NCBI GenBank assembly: GCA_943788495.1
Contig: CALSQO010000001.1
Span: forward strand, 930,001 to 994,000
Length of the DNA: 64,000 bases
Origin: UA16 sp905478895
Lineage (GTDB): Bacteria; Bacteroidota; Bacteroidia; Flavobacteriales_D; Sanyastnellaceae
Direction: 5' to 3'
Position numbers and translations under genes: made by a program. The notes below the pieces were generated by a model, which saw only the letters and a list, made by a program, of their open reading frames with translations, was not told the DNA's origin and searched no databases. Below are positions 18,211 to 26,496 of the stretch, piece after piece. Numbering within the stretch: position 1 is the first letter of the stretch; each line of letters opens with the position of its first letter.

Positions 18211-18249
18211 GGAGGGGGCTGCATTTCGATGCAGTCCCTTCTTTTTTTG
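18211..18249 (+). terminator. Rho-independent terminator after the giant gene
   Basis: A ten-base stem (GGGGCTGCAT paired with ATGCAGTCCC, one G-T pair) closes a TTCG tetraloop at 18225-18228, and a T-run follows. The stem can extend by three further pairs. It lies 50 bases after the stop codon. Confidence 0.9.
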
Positions 18250-18347
18250 TGGCCAACCAAAGCACGGTGTTCTGGAAATCTGTTAAAGCAAAGCGCAGTG
18301 CGGGCAGGGCCGATGGAATGCCTTAATTTCGCGACTCAATAGCAACG

Positions 18348-18626
18348 ATGGAAACGGAAGAACAAAAGCGGAAACGCCTCGAGAAACAACTGGATGACAC
18401 CCACAATTGGCCGTGTCCTTTTTCGTTTAAATTTATTTTGCCGGCGAACGAAGCGTCCATTGCGGCATTAAAAGCGATTTTCACTTCCGCGGCTCAATTC
18501 AGTGAACGACCATCGCGCAAAGGCAATTACACCGCGTATACCATCATCGAGACGGTAGGGTCTGCTGAGGATGTTTTCATGCGCTATGAGTCCGCCGCAA
18601 GGATTGAGGGAATAATCTCTTTGTGA
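18348..18626 (+). CDS. DUF493 (YbeD-like) family protein
   Basis: A 92-residue protein with the DUF493 pattern: 'WPCPFSFKFILPA' first strand, a helix 'ALKAIFTSAAQF', the basic turn 'RPSRKGNYTAYT' and a closing 'VFMRYESAARIEGIISL' helix and strand. The fold is a small ferredoxin-like alpha/beta domain related to ACT-type regulatory domains; its role is not established. The stop overlaps or nearly touches the next gene (GTG 18623 or ATG 18629), so the two are probably translated together. Confidence 0.8.
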   Translation: METEEQKRKRLEKQLDDTHNWPCPFSFKFILPANEASIAALKAIFTSAAQFSERPSRKGNYTAYTIIETVGSAEDVFMRYESAARIEGIISL

Positions 18627-18628
18627 CC

Positions 18629-19015
18629 ATGACGGCTGAATCTTTCGAAACTTTTTTAGAAAATGCTGCAATGGCTTTGCTGCTCATGCTTGCAGTGCTG
18701 GCGGGCTGGGTCATTTTGAAGCGAATGTCATCTGCGATGCGCAAGGGCGTCATTGCTGCGGAATCTCACTTGGTCGATGGTTTGTCGGTTGCTGTCAATC
18801 GAGCGACAGTGATTGTTCGTTTTACCGTTCCCAATGGCTGGACAGCCGATTGCCACTTGACGTTGGTGGATGAGTCGCGAGCTTCCCTCAAAACATTGCA
18901 TACGGGTCCGCTCGAAAAGGGGGAGCATTCTTTTTCGTGCGACATATCGGGAATGAATGCTGCGTTCGTATGTTTTGAGACCAGCGGTCAATCGTTGGAG
19001 CGAAGAATTGCTTGA
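18629..19015 (+). CDS. Small membrane-anchored protein with a beta-sandwich-like domain, function unknown
   Basis: About 128 residues. One membrane helix (about residues 10-31, AAMALLLMLAVLAGWVILK) is followed by a beta-rich domain with 'ATVIVRFTVPNGW', 'HLTLVDESRASLKTLHTG' and 'GEHSFSCDISG', a strand order like FlgD-Ig or T9SS-tail folds. I do not recognise a named family. I chose ATG 18629; GTG 18623 overlaps the DUF493 stop and is an alternative. It converges on argS with a three-base gap. Confidence 0.55.
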   Translation: MTAESFETFLENAAMALLLMLAVLAGWVILKRMSSAMRKGVIAAESHLVDGLSVAVNRATVIVRFTVPNGWTADCHLTLVDESRASLKTLHTGPLEKGEHSFSCDISGMNAAFVCFETSGQSLERRIA

Positions 19016-19018
19016 GCG

Positions 19019-20815
19019 CTACATGCGCTCCGGCATTTGTATGCCGAGTAATCCCATGGCGTCCTCGATTTGTTGGGTAAAGAAGTAGCAGATTGTTGTT
19101 CGCGCGACGCGCAATGATTCATCTTCGATTTGGAGTATCGGATGATCTTGGTACCACCGGCTATATGCCTTTGTAAATTCATAGCAGTGATTCGCAATGA
19201 GGCTGGGGTCGCATTCGGAAGCGGATTGCTTGAGCACGTTGGGCCAATGCAAGCCGAGCTGAATGATGCGCAACTCTGGTTGATCCCATACACTCGCATC
19301 CAGGGTTGATGCGGTCAAAGCACCGTACAATTCTTCGCTTTTCCGCAATACACTTTTCGCTCGGACAAAGTTGAACTGAATGAATGGCCCGGTATTGCCG
19401 ATGAAGTCAATGGACGCCTTGGGATCGAACATCATGGATTTCTGTGGCGATACTTTGAGCAAAAAGTATTTGATCGCACCGTATCCGACCCTCTTGAATA
19501 GTACTGCTTTTTCAGCTTCGCTGAGGTCTTCCACCTTGCCCAACTCGGTCGCCATTTCCTTGGCTGTTTCAGCCATTTCGGCTAGCAATTCATCGGCATC
19601 AACCACGGTTCCTTCCCGGGATTTCATTTTCCCTTCTGGCAACTCTACCATGCCATAGCTCAAGTGTCGATTCCGATCGGCTCCTTCGACGCCGAGCAGT
19701 TTCAATAATTTGAAGAGGACTTTGAAGTGGTATTCTTGCTCGTTACCAACCGTGTAGATTTGACGATCGAGACCCGGAAAGTCCTCATACCGTTGGATGG
19801 CTGTGCCAATGTCTTGGGTCATATAAACGGAAGTGCCGTCTTTTCGAAGCACGAGTTTTTCATCAAGCCCTTCTGCCGTAAGATCAGCCCAGACGCTTCC
19901 ATCGTCCCGCTTGTAAAATGCCCCGGTTTCCAAGCCACGCATCACCAAACCTTTCCCCAATAAGTATGTTTCAGACTCATAATACAACTGGTCAAAATCC
20001 ACTCCCATTTCCGCATACGTTACGGCAAAGCCATCATAAACCCATCCGTTCATCTTCTTCCATAATGCTACTACATCGGGATCGTTGGCTTCCCAGCGGG
20101 CCAAGTAATCCCGTGCTGCCTGCATCAATTCAGCCGCATTTTTCGCCTCATCTTCCTTCATGCCTCGGTCCATGAGGGCCTTGACTTCTTTTTTGTACTC
20201 TTGATCAAAACGGACATAGTATTTTCCGACCAGCTTGTCACCTTTCAATCCCGTGCTATCGGGCGTTTCTCCATGACCATACTTGGTCCAAGCGACCATG
20301 GACTTGCAAATGTGAATGCCGCGATCATTGATGATTTGCACTTTGATCACATGGTGCCCAGCAGCTTCTAAAATGCGGGAGACACTGTACCCAAGAAAGT
20401 TGTTTCGCAGGTGTCCTAAGTGCAGCGGCTTATTCGTATTGGGAGAGGAGTACTCCACCATTACCATAGGTAGTGATGAAGGTTGGCCGAATCCATACTT
20501 CTCAGTTTGCACGGCTTTGATCAATTCACTTGTCCAATGCGTGGGAACGATGGTCAAGTTCAAAAATCCTTTTACGACTTGGTAAGCGCTGATCAGGTCA
20601 TGTGATTCTACGAGGTACTTGCCTAAATCTTCAGCGGTGGCTGCGGGTGACTTTTGCGAAGCTCGCGTCAGCGGAAAAACCACGACCGTCCGGTCACCTT
20701 CAAATTCCTTTCGGGTTTGCTGCACTTGGACGGTGTTCGCTTCTATAGTCGCTTGGAAGCACTTTTTGCAGGCGAGGACCACCGCAGCTTGGATGTTTTG
20801 ATCTAAGGTTGGCAT
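19019..20815 (-). CDS. argS: Arginyl-tRNA synthetase
   Basis: A 598-residue class I synthetase. The ATP-binding HIGH motif appears as HLGH within 'SSPNTNKPLHLGHLRNN', which also contains the arginine-site residues, and the KMSK-like loop as 'GKMKSREGTVVDADELL'. The N-terminal part corresponds to the Add-1 domain that contacts the D-loop of tRNA-Arg, and the C-terminal helical bundle (after 'FNFVRAKSVLRK') is the anticodon-binding DALR domain. It charges tRNA-Arg in the cytoplasm. It is the last gene of a minus-strand run that also encodes two arginine- or guanidino-modifying enzymes, with a 27-base gap to the nearest. Confidence 0.98.
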   Translation of the reverse strand: MPTLDQNIQAAVVLACKKCFQATIEANTVQVQQTRKEFEGDRTVVVFPLTRASQKSPAATAEDLGKYLVESHDLISAYQVVKGFLNLTIVPTHWTSELIKAVQTEKYGFGQPSSLPMVMVEYSSPNTNKPLHLGHLRNNFLGYSVSRILEAAGHHVIKVQIINDRGIHICKSMVAWTKYGHGETPDSTGLKGDKLVGKYYVRFDQEYKKEVKALMDRGMKEDEAKNAAELMQAARDYLARWEANDPDVVALWKKMNGWVYDGFAVTYAEMGVDFDQLYYESETYLLGKGLVMRGLETGAFYKRDDGSVWADLTAEGLDEKLVLRKDGTSVYMTQDIGTAIQRYEDFPGLDRQIYTVGNEQEYHFKVLFKLLKLLGVEGADRNRHLSYGMVELPEGKMKSREGTVVDADELLAEMAETAKEMATELGKVEDLSEAEKAVLFKRVGYGAIKYFLLKVSPQKSMMFDPKASIDFIGNTGPFIQFNFVRAKSVLRKSEELYGALTASTLDASVWDQPELRIIQLGLHWPNVLKQSASECDPSLIANHCYEFTKAYSRWYQDHPILQIEDESLRVARTTICYFFTQQIEDAMGLLGIQMPERM

Positions 20816-20842
20816 GACAATGTCAGAGAGGTTAGCGAAGCG

Positions 20843-21778
20843 TTATGCTCGTGGGAGGTGAATTTCAGCAATCATGCAACGAGCGCTTCCACCGCCGCAA
20901 GTCTCGATGGTCTCGAGGTCGGAATGGATGATTTGACCGTGTTTTTTCAAACGTTCAATCTGTTCTGCGTCCAATGCATGAAAAGCACTTGAACTCATGG
21001 CGATGACCGGGCCGTTGGACCCTTGTAGCTCCAACATGTTGCCCGCAAATCGTTCGATTTGTGATTCGCTCAATGCGATGATTTCGCGTCCGTCGGATGT
21101 CAACTCATCGCTCACGGCTTGGCGTTCTTCATCATCGTCAATGCTTTCGAGACAAATGGCACAGAAGCCGGAGCCAATGCTCATCATGACGTTGGTGTGG
21201 TAAATGGGGTGGCGCCTGTCTTCAGCGGATTGCATCGCAGAGAAGGCGACAGGTTCATAATCCAATTCTTGGCAAAAATGAAGCAGTGCGGTCTCGTCTG
21301 TTCGCGAACTGATCGCGGCATAGGCCTTGCGGTTGATCCGGTCCAGCACCATGCTACCGGTTCCTTCAAGGAACCGATTGTGCAATTCAAATTCGGTGAA
21401 GTCAACAATGTTTTCAATGCTGAATCCCGCGTCGTGCTCAAGTTGTACAATCACATCCTCTCTTCGCTCTTCGCGGCGATTGGGAGCGAACATGGGATAC
21501 AAGCAAACGGTGCCTGTTTCATGGGTTGAAATCCAGTTGTTGGGAAACAAGGCATCTGGCGTTTCATGCGGCAATTGTTCTTCAAAGACAAAAACATTCA
21601 CGCCTGCATTCCCCAATGCTGTCGCCAGTCGATCAAACTCTGCCTGCGCCTGTTCAATGACCGCTGACGCAGAAACTCCCTCAAGGGTTTTCTGGTACAA
21701 ATTATTCGTTGCAGTCTCTTCGTTCTTTCGAAAAGAATGCGGCCGAATCATGAAAACGTTTGAAGTGCTCTGATTCAT
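20843..21778 (-). CDS. ctlX: CtlX-like citrulline/arginine hydrolase (amidinotransferase fold)
   Basis: A 311-residue pentein-fold protein. Motifs: 'FPNNWISTH' with the substrate-binding Asn-Asn-Trp, 'FLEGTGSMVLDR' with the Glu-Gly acidic site, the His of 'HTNVMMSIG', and a C-terminal 'GGGSARCMIAE' with the nucleophile Cys301. This set matches the arginine deiminase-related CtlX group, described in Francisella as acting in citrulline use. The gene starts six bases after a second pentein-fold gene, so the two form a pair. The exact substrate here (citrulline, arginine or a derivative) is inference. Confidence 0.8.
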   Translation of the reverse strand: MNQSTSNVFMIRPHSFRKNEETATNNLYQKTLEGVSASAVIEQAQAEFDRLATALGNAGVNVFVFEEQLPHETPDALFPNNWISTHETGTVCLYPMFAPNRREERREDVIVQLEHDAGFSIENIVDFTEFELHNRFLEGTGSMVLDRINRKAYAAISSRTDETALLHFCQELDYEPVAFSAMQSAEDRRHPIYHTNVMMSIGSGFCAICLESIDDDEERQAVSDELTSDGREIIALSESQIERFAGNMLELQGSNGPVIAMSSSAFHALDAEQIERLKKHGQIIHSDLETIETCGGGSARCMIAEIHLPRA

Positions 21779-21784
21779 ACTGGA

Positions 21785-22699
21785 TTAGTTTCTTCGCAAT
21801 GGGAGGGTGGAGCATCGGAGCAGTCCACCCATTTTAGAGGTCTCATTTAGGTCTACTTCAATCACGTCATATCCCCATGCCCGCATTTGCTCATTCGTCC
21901 TTTCAGCGGTGCGATTTGAAACCACCGTTCCCGGCTCAAGACTCAAAACATTGCACTGCATGTCCTGCATTTCTTCCGCTGAAACATCCATGATGTGTGC
22001 GTCAGAATAGCGACGCAGCATATGATTGAGTTCTTCATCACGTGCAAACCCCGGTCGGTGAATCATCAGATGACCCAGGCCCAGAGGTGCACAGCAGCAA
22101 TCCAGGTGAAGCGCGTTTTTCAAGGGTTCGGTGTCCGACTTTTCCAATTCAAAGCCCAGAATTCGTTTCTGAGGGAATTGGGAGCGGAGCCATTCAATGG
22201 CAGCAACATTTGTGCGCGCCGTGGTATACTGTGAAAATCGTTCTTCCCCTGCATAGCCTACCCAAATTTCATCGCCCATGGGCATGATGTCCCCGCCTTC
22301 CATTCGAACGGAAGCAGGCGGATGAGTGAGGACCCCTGGATTCCGATTGAGCATGGATTCTAAGCCCTTTTGTTCGTTCACTCGATCCTCAACAAGGTGG
22401 GTCATGATGAACTCCCTGTCAATCACTAAACCGATATCACGCGTAAAGACTTGGTTGATGCCGATGGACTCAGGCCGTAACACTTGTATGCCTCGACGCG
22501 TTAACTGTTTGGCGAGGCAATTCAGTTCATAGGCGACAGCATCCTCCGTTGGATACGTTCCTTGAGCAACGTGCAGTCGGGACTGTGGGTCATATGTTTC
22601 TGCCAAGGTTGGAGCCAAGCCCATGCCTTCGCCAATGCCGACCATGACAGCCTTTAGAGGCGACCATTCATCGCGGATGTGCCATTTGATTGACTCCAT
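21785..22699 (-). CDS. Arginine deiminase / dimethylarginine hydrolase family protein
   Basis: A 304-residue pentein-fold protein. It has 'NQVFTRDIGLVID' with the conserved Thr-Arg-Asp, 'SVRMEGGDIMPMG' with the Glu-Gly-Gly-Asp substrate site, 'LHLDCCCAPLGLGHLMIH' with the catalytic His region, and 'GGLLRCSTLPLRRN' with the terminal nucleophile Cys296. These residues fit the guanidine-hydrolase or amidinotransferase superfamily; dimethylarginine hydrolase, arginine deiminase and glycine amidinotransferase cannot be separated by eye. It precedes the CtlX-like gene by six bases and follows a lipoprotein gene by eleven, so it sits in an operon-like run ending in argS. Confidence 0.8.
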   Translation of the reverse strand: MESIKWHIRDEWSPLKAVMVGIGEGMGLAPTLAETYDPQSRLHVAQGTYPTEDAVAYELNCLAKQLTRRGIQVLRPESIGINQVFTRDIGLVIDREFIMTHLVEDRVNEQKGLESMLNRNPGVLTHPPASVRMEGGDIMPMGDEIWVGYAGEERFSQYTTARTNVAAIEWLRSQFPQKRILGFELEKSDTEPLKNALHLDCCCAPLGLGHLMIHRPGFARDEELNHMLRRYSDAHIMDVSAEEMQDMQCNVLSLEPGTVVSNRTAERTNEQMRAWGYDVIEVDLNETSKMGGLLRCSTLPLRRN

Positions 22700-22710
22700 C
22701 GTGATCGTGA

Positions 22711-23481
22711 TTATTTCTGAGCGGTAGGGTCATTCTCCCTCCTGTGTCGCAACCCTCCAACCATTGCATCGCTGCTCATCATGTAGGCGGAGCCCGATTC
22801 ATTGAAATTTGGGGGCAAGAAGCACCAGTGGCTTGAATCGACGTGGGACAGGGCCCAGATTCGGTTGAAACCAGTGATTTCCCAGTATCGGAATGGGAGA
22901 GAGTCGCCTTCTGCGATTTCTTTCTCGAAATATTGGGCATTTCCTTTGCCATAGTTGGACTCTACCATGCCTTTCATGCCCGATGGGTTGGGGCCTTCGT
23001 AGTATGGCAGGAATTCGACGTAATGACGCAAGTTCATATTGAGGAGGACCACCTCTTGGTCTCCGTCCAAGAATGCCGGGCTGGCATAAACAACTTCTGC
23101 CATTTCCGTTCGGTTTTGCACACCACGTTCTGTCCAATAATCAAGGGCTCGAATGCTGCTATTGATGAATGCCGTATCCGAATTTTTGTGCAGGGGAAAG
23201 TGATGCATCAATTGGCTCCAATCGGCATCATTGGTGCTTTCGAAATAATCGAAAAGGTTCTGGGTGATATTTTCGAGCGTATCCCGGGCGATGAAGGCAT
23301 GCAACCGATCATCGGCAATAGATACAGCCAATGACGCGTTTTTCAGGTCAAAGGATGAAGTAACGCTTTCTGATTTCGAATCGCTGCTTTGTGAATCCGC
23401 GGGGCTGTTTCCGCAGCCATTGAGCGCAAGTGCTAGCAAAAGAGCGAACAGCAAGGTTTGTGGGAAATGCTTTTTCATCAT
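22711..23481 (-). CDS. Lipoprotein of unknown function
   Basis: About 256 residues. The N-terminus MMKKHFPQ is followed by a hydrophobic stretch ending in LNGC, a usual lipoprotein signal, and then a Ser-rich linker. The rest is a soluble domain with many aromatic residues (HYVEFLPYYEG, FRYWEITGFNRIWALSHVDSSHW). I do not recognise a family. I chose ATG 23481 because it sits at the signal peptide; a TTG at 23502 would extend it by seven residues. It lies 17 bases after the Lon-like gene and 11 before the arginine deiminase-family gene, so it is probably co-transcribed. Confidence 0.6.
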   Translation of the reverse strand: MMKKHFPQTLLFALLLALALNGCGNSPADSQSSDSKSESVTSSFDLKNASLAVSIADDRLHAFIARDTLENITQNLFDYFESTNDADWSQLMHHFPLHKNSDTAFINSSIRALDYWTERGVQNRTEMAEVVYASPAFLDGDQEVVLLNMNLRHYVEFLPYYEGPNPSGMKGMVESNYGKGNAQYFEKEIAEGDSLPFRYWEITGFNRIWALSHVDSSHWCFLPPNFNESGSAYMMSSDAMVGGLRHRRENDPTAQK

Positions 23482-23498
23482 GCCACAAAAATAGGCAG

Positions 23499-24113
23499 TC
23501 AATTGGGAAAGTAGCCTTTATTTCGTTGTGCTTCTTGTTCTGCGATCAAGAAAGAGAATCGCGCGGCATTATCGATGTGTTCGTTTCGGCGTTTCAGGTC
23601 CGGTGCATTCAAGATGTCGTATCGTTTTTTCGGAGTGATTTGATGCCTGATTAACGATTGAATAAGCCCATTGCCCGGCATGCAAACGGATTTCTCGTTT
23701 TCGGATGTTTTCTGCAATTGTTCCGTTTTTGAAAAGTCGAATGCGGCATTTTCAGTGAGATCGTAGTTCTTCCAATCCGACCATCTGGCAATTTCTCCGC
23801 TGGGGTATGGCGGATTTTCGCCAGGTTCAGGAATGTGCACGGGAGAGGCAAGCTTAAATAATCCAATGCACTGCACTGCAGCATCTCGAAATCCATTTTC
23901 GTCAGGCTCTGAGGCAAAAATAAGCCGCATCAGACCGCCCAAGCGCGTGAGGCAATCTCCGTCGACAAATGGAATGCCAAACTCATCCAAATCCATGGCT
24001 TCCAATCGATTGAAAAGCGCTTGATAACGCTCTTCGAAAACGTGAAGAGCAACGGTTTCCCCCGGAAGGGGCAACAAGTTCAAAGGAAAGAGCGGTACAA
24101 GGGTGCTGTTCAC
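23499..24113 (-). CDS. Lon substrate-binding (LAN) domain protein
   Basis: A 204-residue protein made of a single Lon N-terminal-like domain: 'LFPLNLLPLPGETVALHVFEERYQ' in pieces (LFPLN, LPGE, HVFEERYQ) is the signature opening, where the phenylalanine-glutamate-x-arginine-tyrosine segment matches LON domains. No ATPase or protease part follows, so this is the stand-alone form, whose role is poorly known (cereblon-like ligand or peptide binding is one idea). The start codon is GTG at 24113, chosen because the conserved LFPL segment begins a few residues later. It is the first gene of a minus-strand run leading to argS. Confidence 0.75.
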   Translation of the reverse strand: MNSTLVPLFPLNLLPLPGETVALHVFEERYQALFNRLEAMDLDEFGIPFVDGDCLTRLGGLMRLIFASEPDENGFRDAAVQCIGLFKLASPVHIPEPGENPPYPSGEIARWSDWKNYDLTENAAFDFSKTEQLQKTSENEKSVCMPGNGLIQSLIRHQITPKKRYDILNAPDLKRRNEHIDNAARFSFLIAEQEAQRNKGYFPN

Positions 24114-24230
24114 AACGAAGCAACACCTCTACTACCGATTGGTTCACTTCGGCTAAGAATTATTCTATTTGCTTTTATATCTCTTTTTATGAATGCATTA
24201 GGTCGAATGAATTCACGGAGCTTTGCTTTT

Positions 24231-25424
24231 TTACGCGTGCCGGCCATTTCGATCCTTAAGTTGAACCGAAACCTCACGTTCCTCTCCATTGCGCCACACC
24301 CGAACCATGACCTCATCGCCGGGATGGAAGCGAGAAACGCTTTCTTGCAATTCGGGGAAATCTGAGATTTCTTGACCGTTGATGGCCAATACAACATCTC
24401 CGATTTCCAATCCTGATTCGGCAGCACCACTTCCGGGCACCAAGTCTGTAATGGCGCAACCTTTCACTTCTGTCATGTCCAATTGCTCGGCAATCGTTTC
24501 GTTGACGGGTTCAATCTGAATACCGAGATAAGCCCGTTGCACTTCTCCATATAGCATCAAGTCCTGTGCTACCTTTTCCACTATGGTCGATGGTACAGCA
24601 AATGAGTACCCCGCGTAACTGCCTGTTCTTGAGGCGATAGCGGTATTTATCCCAATGAGCTCGCCTCGGGTGTTGATGAGCGCTCCACCGCTGTTTCCTG
24701 GGTTTACAGCGGCATCGGTTTGAATGAAAGATTCGATGGGAAAGACACCTCGATCGGGACGGGCACGTAGCAAATTGATGTTGCGTGCTTTTGCGGATAC
24801 AATTCCGGCGGTTACTGTAGAAGTCAAATCAAACGGGTTTCCAACCGCAAGCACCCAATCGCCGATCTCCACTTGATCGGAATTTCCGAATGCAACAAAG
24901 GGAAGAGGGAATTCCGCTGATATCTTCAACATGGCCAGATCGGTAGAGGGGTCGGTTCCGATGATTTCTGCTTTATACGTGCGGTTGTCATTCATCGAAA
25001 CGGTTATTTCTTCTGCGCCATCAATCACATGGTTGTTGGTGACGATAAAACCATCGTCTCCGATAATGACACCGGACCCAGATCCTTGATGCACTTCTTC
25101 CGGCGCACGGTATCCTAACATTTCGTGCCATGGATTCATTGGCATGCGTGTTTTCATGGCTGTTCGGATATGAACAACGGACCCTACAGATGCTTGAGCG
25201 GCTTGGGCAAAGGAAGGCGGAACAGAATATTTTGGAGCCAGTCTTTTGTGTGTTGCGACCGATGCTTGCGGCGCTTGAGCGACCGCATTTGCAGCGACCA
25301 GTGGCAATTGAATGGGTGGGGACGTTTGAAGAGGTGCTTGGGGACCAATCAGAAAAAAAATGGCAGCTCCGGAAAAGCCAGCCACGAGGCCAATAGCGAA
25401 AATCTTGAAAACATTCATGTTCAT
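24231..25424 (-). CDS. DegP/DegQ-like periplasmic serine protease with one PDZ domain
   Basis: A 397-residue HtrA-family protein. An N-terminal membrane or signal segment (about residues 5-26) is followed by a trypsin-like domain with His132 (TNNHVIDG), Asp162 (STDLAML) and Ser245 (NPGNSGGALI). One PDZ domain covers about residues 300-390 (LVPGSGAAESGLEIGD). The single PDZ and uncleaved-looking anchor resemble DegS, but the length and context fit the DegQ/Do-like proteases of Bacteroidota; it degrades or refolds damaged envelope proteins. I chose ATG 25424, since the longer frame begins with TTG. It is preceded by about 110 bases without a gene. Confidence 0.92.
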   Translation of the reverse strand: MNMNVFKIFAIGLVAGFSGAAIFFLIGPQAPLQTSPPIQLPLVAANAVAQAPQASVATHKRLAPKYSVPPSFAQAAQASVGSVVHIRTAMKTRMPMNPWHEMLGYRAPEEVHQGSGSGVIIGDDGFIVTNNHVIDGAEEITVSMNDNRTYKAEIIGTDPSTDLAMLKISAEFPLPFVAFGNSDQVEIGDWVLAVGNPFDLTSTVTAGIVSAKARNINLLRARPDRGVFPIESFIQTDAAVNPGNSGGALINTRGELIGINTAIASRTGSYAGYSFAVPSTIVEKVAQDLMLYGEVQRAYLGIQIEPVNETIAEQLDMTEVKGCAITDLVPGSGAAESGLEIGDVVLAINGQEISDFPELQESVSRFHPGDEVMVRVWRNGEEREVSVQLKDRNGRHA

Positions 25425-25536
25425 GGGTTCTTGACTCAAATGAACATCAAAGCTTCATTTCTGGATGCGAAGGAGTTGCAAATAAATTTTAAAGGACACC
25501 ACAAGTCCTGTTAAAATGGCATGAAAGTGATTGTCA

Positions 25537-26496
25537 TTACTTCGAAGCCAAACCAATCTCTTTCAGCCGCTGAACCAGGTATTCACCAGCGCTGATAGGT
25601 TCCTCGGCAGCCTTCTCACCATCGGGGATCAAATGAGGCATTGCGTCCAAGCGCATCTCCGGTCTTGGATGACAGAAAAAGGGCATGGAGAAGCGCGGCT
25701 TGCCCCATTCGCTGCGCGGCGGATTAACGACCCGATGCGTCGTCGATTTTAATTGGTGATTCGTCAGCCGCTGCAGCATGTCTCCAACATTGATGACAAT
25801 ATGCTCTGGCAATGCTGTGACGGGGACCCAGGTGTTGTCGTGGCGCAATACTTCGAGCCCCGATGCAGACGCGCCAACAAGCAAGGTGATGAGATTGATG
25901 TCTTCATGCTGGCCAGCACGGACGGCAGAATTGGGTTCCCCAGTGATGGGGGGATAGTGAATGGCTCGCAAAATGGAATTTCCTCCTGCAACCCAGTTTT
26001 CAAAGTAGGATTCTTCTACATTCAAATGAATCGCAATCGCCTGGAGCATGATTTGCCCGAGATTCTCCAAAGCTTCAAACGCTTGTTCAGCTGTTGCTTT
26101 GAATTGGGGTGTTTCTGACACATTTGAATTTGGGGGGAAATGCACCAGGTCTGCATCCGAAGGTGGATTCGGTTGCCCAACCTGCCAAAATTCTTTCAAG
26201 TCGGCGGCTTCACTGTCTTTCGCATGTTCAACGCCCATTCGAACAAAGCCGCGTTGGTTATTGGTTTCTGGTCGTGCGTATGCCTTTTTTTGTTCCGGGC
26301 TCAAGCCGAAAAAGTCTTGCGATTGTGTGTACAAATCTTCAATCAAGGTGTCTGGAATTCCATGGCCATGAATGGCGACAAATCCGATGCTTTCGTATGC
26401 GTCGCCGAGATTTTTTACGAATTTATTTCGCAGTTCTTGATTGCCTTTTGTGAAGTCCTGTATGTCTAGGGTAGGGATTCCAGCGACGAAACTCAT
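25537..26496 (-). CDS. 2-oxoglutarate/Fe(II) oxygenase, isopenicillin N synthase-like
   Basis: A 319-residue double-stranded beta-helix oxygenase. The N-terminal DIOX_N-type domain includes 'GFVAIHGHGIP'. The iron ligands are His197 and Asp199 (GQHEDIN) and His254 (STTHRVVNP), and the 2-oxoglutarate-binding pair is Arg268-x-Ser270 (PRFSMPFF). The family oxidises small molecules such as peptides, amino acids and plant-type metabolites; the substrate here is unknown. Start ATG 26496 overlaps the stop of the upstream glycosyltransferase in an ATGA arrangement, which favours it over ATG 26511. The coupling suggests a role in the same surface-glycan or lipid pathway, which is inference. Confidence 0.85.
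   Translation of the reverse strand: MSFVAGIPTLDIQDFTKGNQELRNKFVKNLGDAYESIGFVAIHGHGIPDTLIEDLYTQSQDFFGLSPEQKKAYARPETNNQRGFVRMGVEHAKDSEAADLKEFWQVGQPNPPSDADLVHFPPNSNVSETPQFKATAEQAFEALENLGQIMLQAIAIHLNVEESYFENWVAGGNSILRAIHYPPITGEPNSAVRAGQHEDINLITLLVGASASGLEVLRHDNTWVPVTALPEHIVINVGDMLQRLTNHQLKSTTHRVVNPPRSEWGKPRFSMPFFCHPRPEMRLDAMPHLIPDGEKAAEEPISAGEYLVQRLKEIGLASK

Noticed and set aside
25493..25509. Inverted repeat AGGAC...GTCCT upstream of the DegQ-like gene.
   Set aside because: Only five-base arms and no strong T-run, so it is too weak to call a terminator or operator.
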